This document shows, piece after piece, positions 26,340 to 39,145 of a stretch of DNA of 64,000 bases. The number at the start of each line of letters is the position of its first letter. The stretch's first letter is position 1. Both the position numbers and the translations under genes were made by a program. This DNA comes from Siphlonurus alternatus (lineage: Eukaryota > Arthropoda > Insecta > Ephemeroptera > Siphlonuridae): the NCBI GenBank assembly GCA_949825025.1, contig OX463780.1, positions 47,699,280-47,763,279 of the forward strand, written 5' to 3'. The notes under the pieces were generated by a model. That model did no database searches. It was not told where the DNA came from and saw nothing but the letters and a program-made list of their open reading frames with translations.

Positions 26340-26860
26340 CAGGTTTTCATAATCGACAGGCGCGATACGACTCGAATTTGACGCACAAATCCTTTGCTGC
26401 AAGTGAATTCGCAATGATGCGATAGCGATATCGCTAGTTGAATGTCGATGCATCTTTTATTTACTAAATATGGCCGCTAGTTGAAGTTACAGCAACTGCG
26501 CATTATTTGAATCGCGTACTGAAAATCATTTATCTAAATCCACCTAATACAATGGAAAAATCATAATGGAAAAATCAAGCCATCGCCACTGTAAAGAAAC
26601 CCATGTAAATTCAGCTTCAATCTTACATGCGGATGTCGCGCAGCATCTTCGGTCCAGGCTTCATCTCACGACGTGACGAGATAACGAGGATGCTGAGGGG
26701 TGGGGGGAAACACGTGTTTGGGTCAGGTGTCACGTGAGGGTAGCTGCTGCAGGCAAGGGGTAGTCCCCCCAAACTGCGACGGCGGATATATTTAGCACTA
26801 ATGTATGGAGAGGATATCGCGACATATGGAGGCTCACGAAGCCTGCGAGCACTTAAAGAA
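26340..26860. other. Complex-sequence island, possible regulatory DNA
   Basis: About 500 bp with higher complexity. It includes an AGCGATATCGCT palindrome (near 26424), two CACGTG E-boxes near 26710-26740 within ACACGTGT and TCACGTGA contexts, and a G run. No convincing open frame. Candidate enhancer-like DNA about 17 kb downstream of the vestigial stop. Confidence 0.3.
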
Positions 26861-27699
26861 GGAAAGGATTTAGATGAGGACTTAAATCTATTGTAAGAAA
26901 TAAAGGAAAAGCTTTTTCGGCTCTTTTGGGATTACCAAAATAAGCACCAAGATGTATGATTATTAGATTTGTCAACTTTGAACTTGTAGATATAAATGAA
27001 AAAAATTATGAATTGTAATTCATGCAAGAAGAAATTTAGAAAAAAATTCAGTGTAAGTTGTTTGATAGTGATAGTTGTGAAAAATCAATGTGGAATTGGA
27101 AGATTTGGTTAAAAGACGAATTATTTCTGATAATATATTATTATTCATTCAGTAAAGGGGCTACTATACAAATATCTTAGGATATTGGAGTCCTGGAATT
27201 TAATACCAAATTTTTAAATGTAAAAATTTCTTACTGCATTGCATGACTATAAAAATCTAAAAGTTCCTTTTATTGATTCGAACTTAATGGTTTTCGAAAT
27301 TACAATATAATAGATAAAAAAAATTGTAAATCTGCCTTTTTTAAATAAATTAACTTGGCATCAGTATATAAATTAGCAATTATCATTCATGTTTTTAATT
27401 TATAAAAAATGGCAATGAGTGGTAAACTTTTTATCTATTTTGATATTTTTATGTTAATTAACTGCATGGCTTAAACATTCCTCCTGTCAATATAAATGAC
27501 AAGAGTTCTCACCTTTCAAAAATGACAAATTACAAAACAACAATTAGCTCCATTTTTTAAGGTTTTGACATAACCTGTTGTTTTAAAGTTCATTTAAATT
27601 CAGCAATATATTTTAAAAATGTATCCTCTTTTTTTATATTATTTATTTGTGTAATTTATTCTAAAGTGAGCAAGTTGACAAAATGTTGGGTGTGATATA
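26861..27699. other. A+T-rich intergenic DNA
   Basis: I recognise nothing in this stretch. Confidence 0.5.
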
Positions 27700-27900
27700 G
27701 CAGCTTGACATTCCTCGCTTACTAATTGAATGTTAAAGGACAAATTTCGTGAGGTAAATCGGCCGTGGCTGCTACAGTGGCTTATTATTACGATCGAACC
27801 GGTCCCAATCGCAAAGCTGCCATCTCTAACGATCGATTTAACCAGGAGACTTTATCGACGTTTATTTGCCAATAACCATCCAATAATATAAGCATCATTA
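27700..27900. other. Candidate conserved non-coding element
   Basis: Sharp rise in sequence complexity within A+T-rich DNA. It has a Grainyhead-like AACCGGTC (27797-27804), two CGATCG palindromes, a GCCATCTC Pho/YY1-type word (27819-27826) and homeodomain-type TAATTG/TTTATT words. No open frame. The enhancer role is inferred. Confidence 0.3.
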
Positions 27901-28685
27901 GAGATACAAAATAGCTCTCTGTTTTTAGTTTAAGCATCATGATTTTCGTACTATTTTAAACACAATATATAAATTAACATCATGTTTACTTATCACAGCT
28001 ATTTGAGTGTTTACTTTTTTAGTAAACAATACAAGTTATACCATATTTATAGTACTATTAAATTTGTTAGTAATGATGTTACATGTTTACTTAAAATAAA
28101 AACAATAAACATTACGAAATTCACGGTAATTAAAAATAAAATAAAAAGAGGTGCTTCAGTTATTAAATTTACAGTAAACACATTAACGAACGTAAAATTT
28201 CCGCATAAAGAAAACTGACAATTTTAGTTTAAGCCATCGGTGTATAGAGTACAATGACGATTATGGTAATGCGATTACCCCCCGTAACCGTTTAAAAAAA
28301 AAAAGGCTATAAAAAATTGTAGGATAAGACACACATATATGCTTTTTTTTTTTTTTTCTTTTTACATTTCAATCAAGCATGCCATAAAAAAACTATGCAT
28401 GTAGATTTTTCATTTAAAATAAAGCGGTATGTTACATTTTAATCACTGGTGTAGCCATCTGATTGTAATATAACAACTTGCAAACATTGTCTATAATGAC
28501 TTGGATCACTCAAAATTAATTTTTTATGTATACCACAGCTGTTTGTTTTGCATTAACTTTTTTTTACTTGAGCTGTCGTAAAAAAATATAACACGTGACA
28601 AAATATTTTCTTGCAGTAGTCACAACATCTTCCTGAATTACAAATATAGTCTCAAAATTTACAAAATGTTACAGGAAATGAACAG
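27901..28685. other. A+T-rich intergenic DNA
   Basis: The 78-codon plus frame at 27982-28218 is Lys/Ile/Asn/Thr-rich, as expected of chance frames here. Poly-A and poly-T runs lie at 28293-28304 and 28344-28358. Confidence 0.5.
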
Positions 28686-28867
28686 GTCCCTCTTCCGGAA
28701 TAATGAGCTATCTGCTTACCACGATCTCGTTGCAATTATTGAGCTATTTCAGGTAAATTATGAGTTGTAAATTGATATAAAATAAAGCTAATTTTTTCAC
28801 GCACCTGAAATAACAGAAAGCTTATTATTGCAACGAAATCGATAGCTCATTATTCCAGAAAAGGGAC
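28686..28867. mobile_element. MITE (family B, fuller copy)
   Basis: Imperfect inverted ends begin GTCCCT..TTC.GGAATAATGAGC. Further inverted words (GATCTCGTTGCAATTATTGAGC and TATTTCAGGT on the left, their complements on the right) give arms of about 75 bp around an A+T-rich centre. It shares ends with the element at 23944-24099. Confidence 0.75.
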
Positions 28868-29352
28868 GATATTAAAATAGACAAATAGTATACCTTACAG
28901 ACGTTGATGTATATAATAAGGAGGCGCAGTTAATAATGTTAATTTATTATGGAAAGACAAAATATTACTATAAAGAACGTCTGGAATCTTCAAATTTTGG
29001 CTATTCTGATGAAGCATGGAGAGATTGCATCACTTGACGTATATTTATATTAGATATACTCAAAAGTTACTCACAATTATCAGTCTTTTTTTTTTTCCTA
29101 ATTTGCAATTATAGACAAAGAGACACTGCAATTTTAAGAATTTATGAAAAGCAAATTATCTATTAACTAAGCCTTCTAAAAATTCAACGCTCACAAAAAT
29201 TTCGTAGTTTTTGTTACATCATCCAAAAAATTTGTTGTCATGGGGGAAATATTATAAAAGAAATATAAATTTAAGCAGAGTTAATGTTTGTGCGTCCCCA
29301 AATAAGTATATTTTGAGATAATATATAGTTATCAATATATATTATAGGTAAA

Positions 29353-29495
29353 AAGGGGCATTCACAAAGTCTTAAGGCCACATTTAGGGCTCGATAATTT
29401 AAGACCAGAAATTTTGGGTCTAAAAAGCATGCCTAAAATCGGGCTTTAAATTATCGAGCCCTAAATGTGACCTTAGGGCTTTGTGAATGCCCCTT
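29353..29495. mobile_element. AAGGGGC fold-back MITE (copy 1)
   Basis: Inverted ends AAGGGGCATTCACAAAG extend into arms of about 60 bp that include TTTAGGGCTCGATAATTTAA. The element is almost identical to the one at 40652-40792. It is non-coding, and the high identity between copies indicates recent activity. Confidence 0.9.
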
Positions 29496-29662
29496 AAAAA
29501 GTTATAGTTTTTCTATAATTTTGGTGGATATAATAGAAGCAGTTTACCTATTATAATAAGAATCCCCGTCAATCAAAAGCTAAAGATTGTGTTAAAATAT
29601 TCAAAAAGTGTACAGAGATACTTTAATAACTTTAATTCGTAACATATTAACTTTGAGAAGTA

Positions 29663-29930
29663 CAGTGTTTAGCAGATAAAGTAAAACAACAATGGTCCTT
29701 TGTTAATTGTCACGGTACAAATAAGTTTAAATTCCCTCCTTGTAGCTTATCACAGTTCTCTAAGGATGTGCACACTACCGACAATGTTACTTACCAATCG
29801 AGCTGGCATTGTTGATACAGTGAAAATGCATATATAGAGCGCTGTAAATAAAAGCTAGAAGTAGGGAATTTAAACTTCGTACCGTGACAACAAAGATCCA
29901 TGGTTGTTTTACTTTATCTGCTAAGCACTG
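29663..29930. mobile_element. Tc1/mariner-type MITE (CAGTG ends)
   Basis: Flanked by TA on both sides (29661-29662, 29931-29932). Ends are CAGTGTTTAGCAGATAAAGT and its near complement, with arms of about 75 bp that include AAAACAAC.ATGG and TGTCACGGTAC. CAGTG ends and TA duplication are typical of Tc1/mariner-superfamily elements. No transposase inside. Confidence 0.85.
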
Positions 29931-29960
29931 TACATTATGAATTAATATTGAAAATACACG

Positions 29961-30220
29961 AGTTGAAATAAATTTCATCTTTTATTTGCTATTAAACTCT
30001 CATCTCGTCTAATTTACTCCTATTTTGCACCATTTTAGAGGAAAAAAATAAGGAAAAATATGATATTACATATTTTTCCCTCTTCTTGAGCATAAAATGT
30101 TAAAACTATTGTCTTCATTTCATCCTCACTTTGAGCAAAGAGGAAATAAGATGTGTTTTAGACGGATAATATTTAATTTTAGACGTATAAAGGATGAATT
30201 GAAAACGTAATTTTTCAACT
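29961..30220. mobile_element. AGTTGAAA MITE (reverse-oriented copy)
   Basis: Ends AGTTGAAA and TTTCAACT. Its interior is the reverse complement of the element at 20148-20400 (for example TTGCACCATTTT and TTGAGCATAAAATGTT). It lies 30 bp from the preceding Tc1-type MITE. Confidence 0.75.
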
Positions 30221-30229
30221 AGGGTTTTC

Positions 30230-30420
30230 CACACACTCCATATCAAGAAATCCTTATGGTTTCCACAAGGTGTGAAATGTGAGGCTACGTTGCGTCACCC
30301 CCCGGGTCGTTCCTCAGCATGGGGGCGCGACTACCAGTGTTGACTTGCGGAGGCTGCTCGCACCTCACTCGATCGCATCAACTCAACATGCAATTTAATT
30401 AAAATGGGTCAGGCGGCTCT
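30230..30420. other. G+C-rich island
   Basis: About 190 bp of G+C-rich sequence with CCCCCCGGG and several CGCACC or CTCGC words and no open frame of note. Possible regulatory DNA. Confidence 0.25.
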
Positions 30421-33400
30421 CTTTCATCTCAATAGTGCAGTAATTTATATCATTACCATTTATGTCCAGTCATAAAAACTCAATTCCACTGATTTATCTT
30501 TTGGTATGTAAATTTTGTTTTCTATGATTAGCGTTTTGAATTTAACTATTAAATTTAATTATTTGCTAACAGTATAATTATTAATAAAAATTCCATTACT
30601 ATAGCATATTTTATATTACACTATTACTACTCTACTAATAACGTAGAAAAAATATCTGGTAGTTTTTTGTGCCCCCCCCCCCCCCTTAAAATTAAACGAA
30701 TATCAAACCGTCTCTAATGCCTATTCTTTTGTGGGTATAATGCCACTGCTTATATAAATTTATCATAATTATGAATATAATTTTAACATTAATTATTTAT
30801 TGCGATAATTTTATATATTTTATATAAAGTAATGTAAATTTATATATAATTATTAAACGTAAAATAAGCTAATCATTGCATCTACTCTTATACAATTTTC
30901 ATGATATTAAATATATATAATACGTGATTAAAATAAATTAGAAATTAGAATGAAATACTTTCAATTCATTATTGATAGCTTTATATTATAGTATATAAAA
31001 TATTATCTATATATAAAGAATATATATAGTTTTAATTGAGTTGTTTAAAAGAAGTACAGTGGGAAAACATTACAATTTTCTCTGTAAAATGTAATTTATC
31101 TTGTTTGGACGTCCGCCGGTATTGCCATGTACGGATGATGCGGAGATTTCTCTCTCTCTCGGATTAATGACGCGAGTGCTGGCTGACATCGTGTCGCACT
31201 CGCAAGATTTAGGAGCCGGCAGGGAATTTGCAGCACTAACGCAATTGCAAGCCGTCTTACATGTAATTTACGATTTTAGTTTTTTTTTTTTAAAGTTAGA
31301 TGTGTAAATAACAATTTCAAATGTGTTTTAGAATTAAATTAAAAATAATTATCAAGGTCCTCTTTCTCAAGTTGTTGTTTATTTTGATTTAATTTTATAT
31401 ATTGAAAGCTTTAATATACAAGAAAATTGTATCTCCATACAAACAAATGGAGTTGAAGTTTTCTTGTAAAAAAATTGTAGACAACAATTAAAAAAATGTG
31501 TAATGGAATTATTTTGATCCGTTTTGTTGTAAGAGTCAAATTAAAATAAAAAGATAGAATAATAGCTCTTATGTCTAAGTGTATGCAATTTATTCTGATA
31601 ACAACTAACATATAACATAACAGGACAAATAAAATTTGTAATAAAGGTGACTTTCAATGTATAAGAACAGGAGAATGAATCTTAACAGCAAGTAACATTG
31701 TCTTGTTTTTTGCATCTGTGCTTTATTTATTGTAAACATTCAATCATTATTATATTATTACAATAGCTATTTACCAATTCATTATTTAAAATCAATCAAC
31801 AATTAATTAATGATGTTTTTAATTTTAAATAAAATTGAAGTTTGTAATAATGAATTATCTTGTTTACCACGTTGAAACTTGATTAATTATCATGACTGTT
31901 TTGATTGTATATATAAGGGGAAAAAAAAGTATAATATACAATGCTATTGTATTATATTTTTATATAGAATCTACCAATATATCAATATAAAGAATAAAAC
32001 GCTAGCAATTGAGAAAACCTAGAGATAATCTATTTTAAATACCATACGATCTGTTTAAATTTTTTGAAAATAAGATACTTTATTTATACCTTTTATCCTC
32101 CCTTTTTTCAAGCATCCAACACATCTTATTTTCTTCTCTGTCTCACCACCAATTACAAAAATTCCGTCCACGCTTCAATCGTAAATCAGTCGACGTTTTA
32201 TGCGGCTTTATATTCTTGGCGATGGAAAGATAGCAGAGCTTGTGTGTGGCGGGCGGGTGGACTATCTACTAGGAGCAATAATACAGCTGGTAGCGAAATG
32301 ACATTATATTATTTTACTTCCTTCTTTTTTTGTGTGTAACTTTTGCTACTGTATACTGTCATAGAACATCTTTAAACTTTGATATTTATGTTTCTTTTGT
32401 GTATTAAATTTAGTGGGTTATAAATAGTTATAAAGGATGTTGTATATGAAAAAAAAATATGTACAAAAAAATATATTTACATAATTATATTTTATATACA
32501 ATATATTTATTAACATAATAATGTATGATATGTCAAATAATATATTTAAGGTGTAGTTATTTTAATTAGAATTATCTCAATGTCATATCATAATTATTAA
32601 AATGTGTAAATTAATTTCATGTAATGGTATATAATATTATGACAAACTAACAGTTATTGTAACAATAATAATAAATTTTAGTTAGCTTTACATCCCAAAC
32701 ATTTAAATTATAAATTCAGTATTTAATTTTAATAAAAAAATTTAGTTCATTATAAATGCATACAGCTTTATTAAAATAAATTAATTTTTTTATATAGTTA
32801 TAATGGGTCTGATGGACATTTTTTGTTACAAAATATTTGTATAGATAGCTCCTTCACATCCTTTTCATTATTTTTAACTTTTACTCCAATTTGCTTTCAG
32901 ACACGGAGGAAAAATGAGGGTACCAAAATTTCGTATAGTTACATTTTTTTGTAAGTGTTACTACCCTCAAATTTAGTATGGTTTTCAACGTGTTTGTAAC
33001 AGTTTTAGTCATTATTGGACAGTTTGTAACGAAGCCGAAAACGAGCCGAAGTTTTCCCGAAATATATACGATGAAATCCAAGTTTAAAATGATCAATTTT
33101 ATAGGCTTTTCCCAAACTGTAAAATTAAAAAAAATCGAAATTTTGCAATAATTACAACGCAAAAATGGACGATTTTTCTTTTTCCAAGTTTTAATAATGA
33201 CCAATATTTTATCATATATATTTTATAAGAAGCAGCAAGTGGACGTTTTGTAATAAAATTTTCTTTTGGATTGAAGCCGCCGCTGCAGATGGTCGTCTCG
33301 TTATTTTTGTGTGTTGATCACGATCAACAATACACCAGAAAGACAGCAGCAGGTTTGCCCGTGATAAATTATTATTCTCAGAGCGGTTTATAGATTTCGA

Positions 33401-36040
33401 GCCAGATACAAGCATGCGCGCCGTCATATCGCAACAACGCTCGCAGCATCCGTCTTAACACTTACTGACCAACACTGATGGACCTATTTTCAATTGTGTA
33501 CCTGAGTTACAGGACCTGAGTACCTGAATACCCTGAGATAGTTCTTACAAGGATTCATATTTCTCAAGCAATTTTTTCAAGTGAATTTTTATAATTAATA
33601 TTATAGATGATATTTTACCGCCCTCTTTGAGCTGAATGTAAAGTTTAATTAGATATAAAATCGCAGAGTAAAACCTACAATGTTTATTATTCACATCTTA
33701 ACTCTGTGTATTCACTTCCCCCATTTTTTTTAAAGTGTGTATGTTTAAAATGTACACATCCTTAATTTATCATATTTTTAATATTTTAATGTAGATATAC
33801 CACTTTCTTAAAAAATGTAATATATTATATATAAACAGTATATAATATGATTTGCAAATACTTCTTGTATAATTGATGTACTATACCTAAAATAAAAGGT
33901 GATGGTTTCTAGCAATGCACTGAAAGATAATTGTAAAATTATTTATCATAAATAGCACGACGTATATGCGTTAAAACTGACAAACTGATCTGGCCATGAA
34001 AATTTTCTCGAGTTATTTATTTCTTAAACTTAAAATAATACAAAAAAAAAAACGGTAAATTAAAATTCAATTTTGAAAAAAACACTATAATTAAGCTATT
34101 GATAATATTTTATATTAAATATATAAAATAAAATTAAAAACATTTTATTTCTATCAAAAATCATATAATCTATATATAATATATAATGTATTCGATATCT
34201 ACAACAAAGTAACTGTTCTTCAAGAATGAAAGAATACCATCTGATTGTTGATTAATTAAAACTGATTAAATTTAATAAAATCTTGTCTTAATTAAATTGG
34301 AATAAAAATTCGAATATACCACCATCACAACAAGCTACCTCTTCTTTACAAAAAAAAAAAAAGGTAGGGATGTAAAACCCTGACCCACCGCAACATAACT
34401 TTGACTAGGACGTTAAGAAGGTGTCAGATACTTTGCATTTTCAAGAGGAGAAATGCGGCGATTGTTTAGACAGGACGCATCAAGGGGAGGATCGAGGCTC
34501 TATTGGTCACTGGCTCGTCGCATGCCGCGAGATCCAAGCGAGCCACAAGACACCACCCTGTGAAGCTAAGTGCAAGCCAAGGTTTATTATGGATGTCTGG
34601 GAATGTTGTATGTGTAACTCTAACAACTATATAACAATCACATACATAAAAAAAAAACGTAATGCAACAATACTATATATTACAATCAATTACAATAAAA
34701 TTGGATTAACCTTTCTAATTTAATTAATATTAGTTTCTTTTTTTTTAATTTAATCGTATTATTACAATTAATGATTACTGAAGCTTTTATCTGAATTGGA
34801 TTATTTTGCAGCTTCTTCAATTTTAAAATAATTACAAATTTATTCTGATTTTTTTTTTTAATTTATTTATATACAGATTTATGATTCAAAAATTTGGAAA
34901 AAATATTTGCAAACAAAAAAAAATGAGGGTTTATTTCAAAATTACATAAAACTAATTCATTTTACAATAATTTTAATTAATTCTAATTTGGATTCTTTTA
35001 GAAATATTACACGCATAAAATTATGACCATATTACAAATAAATAATGGAGAAAATTATAAAAGTGATACCTGGATATTTTTTTTAACAATGAGCAACTCC
35101 AATAAAAAATACTGCCATTTTTTAAAAGTTTTTCTTAATTTTAAATAAAATTCAAATTAAAGGTAATTTCATTACTGTACTACTTTACCTGATATTTCAT
35201 TTTTTTTTATAACTTTAAAAAAACATAACTTTGGTATCAACAATGTCAATATTTATTATTTTTTTTTTTATGTTGCATCGTAAAAATTTTTAAGTACCGT
35301 AAAAAAAAAGTATAGGTAAACAATTTTGAATAGTTGACCAAATGACCATAAAAATATATTTTAACAAGGGTGTCCAATTTTTATTGCTACTCTGTGTATC
35401 GAGCTAAATAAAACTTACGCCTTGACTGCATACTTTTTATTTGTTTTTATATATATACAGAATAGATTTGTACACTATATTTAAAAGTAAGTTACAATTT
35501 ATCAAGTACTAAAAGAAATAAATGTACCACACACACTAACTTCAAAAGAATAAAAGATTTATTATATTTAAAAGTCACATTTTTTTTATATTAAATATTT
35601 ATTATATTCACTACACGAAGTAAGTTATACAATTTTTTTTTATAGTTAAGAAAAATTGTCTTTATTTAACTTCAATAAATATTTTCAGTGACACTCCGCT
35701 CTTAATAATAAAGTTTAACATTTATTTTAGACAAATATTTGTAACTTTATCATAATTTTTTGTTAAATTTATAAAAAGCTAAGAAAAAATTAGCTAGCAC
35801 TCTAGTAATAAAGAAGACATAGTTATTATATCCAGAAATTATTAATTCAACAAAAAGTTAAAACATTTTTGTGGCAGTTATTTACAAAGTTGTATATTTG
35901 CAGCTGTTTTTTTAATACCATAATTATTTTTACATTTAAACATGGAAACAAAAATTGTATATATGAACATTTTATTATAAATAATTTCCTTAAATGCAAA
36001 GTTTACAATGGATAATAAAGCATGGCATTTTTATTGCAAA
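30421..36040. other. A+T-rich intergenic DNA with scattered islands
   Basis: Over 5 kb with no recognisable gene. A C run of about 16 nt is near 30672-30687. Islands of higher complexity lie at 31100-31260, 32160-32290, 33250-33440 (with a TGTTGATCACGATCAACA near-palindrome) and 34380-34600. The 107-codon minus frame at 32881-33204 and the 100-codon plus frame at 34421-34723 match nothing I know. Poly-A or poly-T runs are frequent. Confidence 0.45.
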
Positions 36041-36287
36041 ATTTGGATAAGGGATCTCAAGACATGTTTTGTCATTTTTTTTTTTCAGATTGTTTGGTTT
36101 TCCACCCTCATAATTGTCCACAAAACGCTGTGACGTCATAGGCATGTAAATATTATTTAATATTTAACCCACAAGCATAGGAAGAGGCTTTATCCTAACG
36201 TTTTGCAGCTCTGCTTTAAGGGTGTTAGAGGGTTAAACTGTGGGAAAAAATCAGCTAAATATTAGCTCAAGGTACATTATCCAAATA
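36041..36287. mobile_element. MITE-like element (family C, copy 1)
   Basis: Inverted TTTGGATAA ends. It shares with 36870-37112 the order: a CTCAAG-type word, a long T run, CAGATT, then CTGTGACGTCATAGGCATG, AAGCATAGG, and a right half with GTGTTAGAGGG. It is non-coding and more diverged than most MITEs here. Confidence 0.55.
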
Positions 36288-36869
36288 TGAATACAAATAA
36301 AAAGATAAGTTAACCCTTACTAAATAAATTGATTTCAATTATCTAAACTTCAAATTTTGCATCTGTAATTAAAAAAAAAATGAGTCTTATCCCTCCTCCC
36401 CCCTCTAACCCCTCCCCTTTGAAAGAATTTAAAGTAGACATAGATTAACGGTTAAAAAGAAATAAAGACGCATAATTGAATAATAAAAAATTGTACTTGT
36501 TATTTTAATACAACATATGTGGTTTGCTCAATAATGCATTAAAAAACTAATAAAAATTGCTGTCTTGCTGTACATACATGACAAGAAAATTGCATAATTT
36601 TTTATCTTGCAGTCATTGAAAGGAAATACGTTCGTGAGTGTGAAAACGAAAGTTAGAACATTTTCGATGTCTTATTTTATCATGTCTAGACTCGCAGTTT
36701 CTTGTGGGATGAACGATATGTGACACCGCACTAACTGATGTATGCACACAGACTACTTCCTATGTACCAGCAATTGCTCTGTAGCTTGTATAGAGTTGTT
36801 GAGAATGCCACCTAAAACCCTCGTCCCCCGTACGAAAATTCACTTCCATGATTTTTTTTTTATTTCATA
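36288..36869. other. A+T-rich DNA between related repeats
   Basis: No gene is recognised. A C-rich patch lies at 36390-36420. Confidence 0.45.
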
Positions 36870-37112
36870 TTTAGATAGAGGACCTCGAGCTATGTTATTG
36901 TTAATTTTTTTTTTCAGATTTTAGAACCTAACAAACATCCTTAAAATCATGTTGCAAAATTCTGTGACGTCATAGTCATGCAAATATTTAACATTCAAAA
37001 GCATAGGGAAAGAGGTTGCATGACTATGACGTCACAGCATCTTTCCTGTCAATTTTGAGTGTGTTAGACGGTCCAAAAAATGTATAAAAATTGGACAACT
37101 CGAGAACCTAAA
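36870..37112. mobile_element. MITE-like element (family C, copy 2)
   Basis: Ends TTTAGRT..CTCGAG in inverted orientation. It contains two inverted TGTGACGTCATAGTCATGCAA words (about 36963-36983 and 37017-37038), forming an internal palindrome. Related to 36041-36287. Confidence 0.6.
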
Positions 37113-38596
37113 TTCAAAATGCAATAAAAATTTTATAGTAGTTTTTAATTTTTAAAATTATATAAAATTTATTTGTTTTCGAACATTGAGAAAAATATTT
37201 CAATTTTTTTTAAAGGAAATGTTAAAAATAAATTACATCTTTATATATGAAATTTAATAAATAAGTTATTCTATGACAGAACTCAATAACTATAACAATA
37301 TTTATATACCTGGTAATGGAATTAATAAAATATAAAAATAATAAATAATAATGTTTCTTTGAAATGTTTTAAATATTAATTTGCTTGGCATGTAAATAAA
37401 TGTGAAGTTGAAATATTTAAAATTCCCAGAACTGCATTTTTTTTTTAACAGACAGATTTTTTTTATATATATAAAACATTTAAAAGCATACTAGATCTAT
37501 TTTTGACTACATTATATCTTTTGTTTAAATGTGCCAAACTTCTTTTAAGCACGTGGAAGTCGCTGCATCTTCTTCCTTATTTGAAATGTCACAAAACGCA
37601 GCTAGCCATATCTTACAACACATAGAGGGTTCACCAAAAAGCATTGGGGGTGCATTTTCTAGACACATGCAGGGGGTGCTACCGTTCAACATGGAGGGTG
37701 ATTGATACCCTTTTCTTCCCGACTTAACTTCGTCGAATTTCCCTCAGTTTCGTCTTTTTCCTCTACTCTCTTATTCTGATTTATTAAAGGTCAAAAAGAA
37801 ATAGAAAAAAAAAAAGACAATCTCCCTATCTTAGAAAATAGTCTCATTCTTTTTTTACTGTTTTTGTTCCTCGTTAAAATCTTCTAAACGCATTCATCTC
37901 TCTATCCTTTTATTATATACTGTTGTTGCATATGCGTATAGGCTATATAATATAATATATACTATACCACAATAGCTCTTCTTTTAAGAAAAAATAAAAA
38001 TAAAAGTTACAATTAACGATAGAAACATAATACTAAATTAGTGACATGTTAGAATTATACACGCAGGTGCGTTATCTCTATTGTTCTTTTGTTTTAGTTT
38101 ATTAATAGAAAAATAGTCAAAACTTTTCAAGAGCACACTCTTATTTTAAAGATAAATAAATATCACATGTTCGATACAGATTTAATTAATTTTAGACGTG
38201 AAATATCGTATGGAATTATAATTAATTTTGTTAGGAAGTTTGTGTATTTTAAATAACTTAAAATCTTAAAAAAGACACGTGACACAAAAGATTGAACCTT
38301 ATTTAGTATAAAATAAATAATTTATTTTCTTTGATTGCTTATAATTTGTTACTAATCATTACAATACTTACACATTTACTGCAATTAAAATTAATTTCAT
38401 TGCCGTATTAATTGTTTACTATTTCTTCTCTCTCTTCTGATATTATTTGAATTTGCCATTTTTTTTAAATACTTTCATAGACAGGACTTTTAATTTTAAG
38501 TTTTTTAAATATTTAAATTTCTATAAAAATGTCCTCACATTTTCTATGGTAACTTCTAGAGGTCAAAATTAATAATAAGTAATTTTTTAAGAAATA
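37113..38596. other. A+T-rich intergenic DNA
   Basis: At 37710-37920 there is pyrimidine-rich sequence (TTTTTCCTC, TCCTCG words), possibly a remote relative of the AGTTGAAA family. No gene is recognised. Confidence 0.45.
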
Positions 38597-39145
38597 ATGG
38601 GGAATTCTCTTACGACTCAAATTTTAATTTAACTACTATATCATGATAGGGTACATATTAACAATAAGTTTGACTTCAGTTGCAAGTTTTTTAACTCAAA
38701 TTTGGGGACTCTGAAGGGATTATTAGAATAGGGGCAAAGTATGCAACCCGCGCGCAAACCTGAAAACTGTGACGTAGAAACTCCCTAGTTAACACACAAC
38801 AACTGCCTGATATCATAATTTGAGCGTCAAGGAGTGATTGGCTATAAGTTTGAGTAAAACGATCGAAATCAGCGGGTTTTTCTACCCTAGTATCAATAGT
38901 TTTATCCCTAATATCAGTTTATTTTAAGAGTGATAATCGAAAATATAAATTTATTGCAGGAAAAATTTGCCTGCTAGGCAGTTTCTACGTCACGTTTTGG
39001 CGCTAAATTCAAAAGAAGAAAGATTTTTAAAAAATTCCCACGTCTCCAATTTTGTAAATTGAAACTTTTTTGTTTTGGGACATTTAGTTTCAAGGCATAG
39101 AGCATCTGAAAAAAAAATTAAAATAAATGCAGGAGAATTCCCCAT
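38597..39145. mobile_element. TA MITE with ATGGGGAATTCTC ends
   Basis: A 549-bp element flanked by TA (38595-38596, 39146-39147). Short terminal inverted repeats read ATGGGGAATTCTC. Internal inverted words (GACGTAGAAACT near 38771, AGTTTCTACGTC near 38979) suggest a second fold-back level. The small minus frame at 38990-39172 runs out of the element and is not a transposase. Confidence 0.75.

Noticed and set aside
32881..33204. 107-codon minus-strand frame
   Set aside because: Composition is typical of chance A+T-rich frames and nothing in it is recognised.
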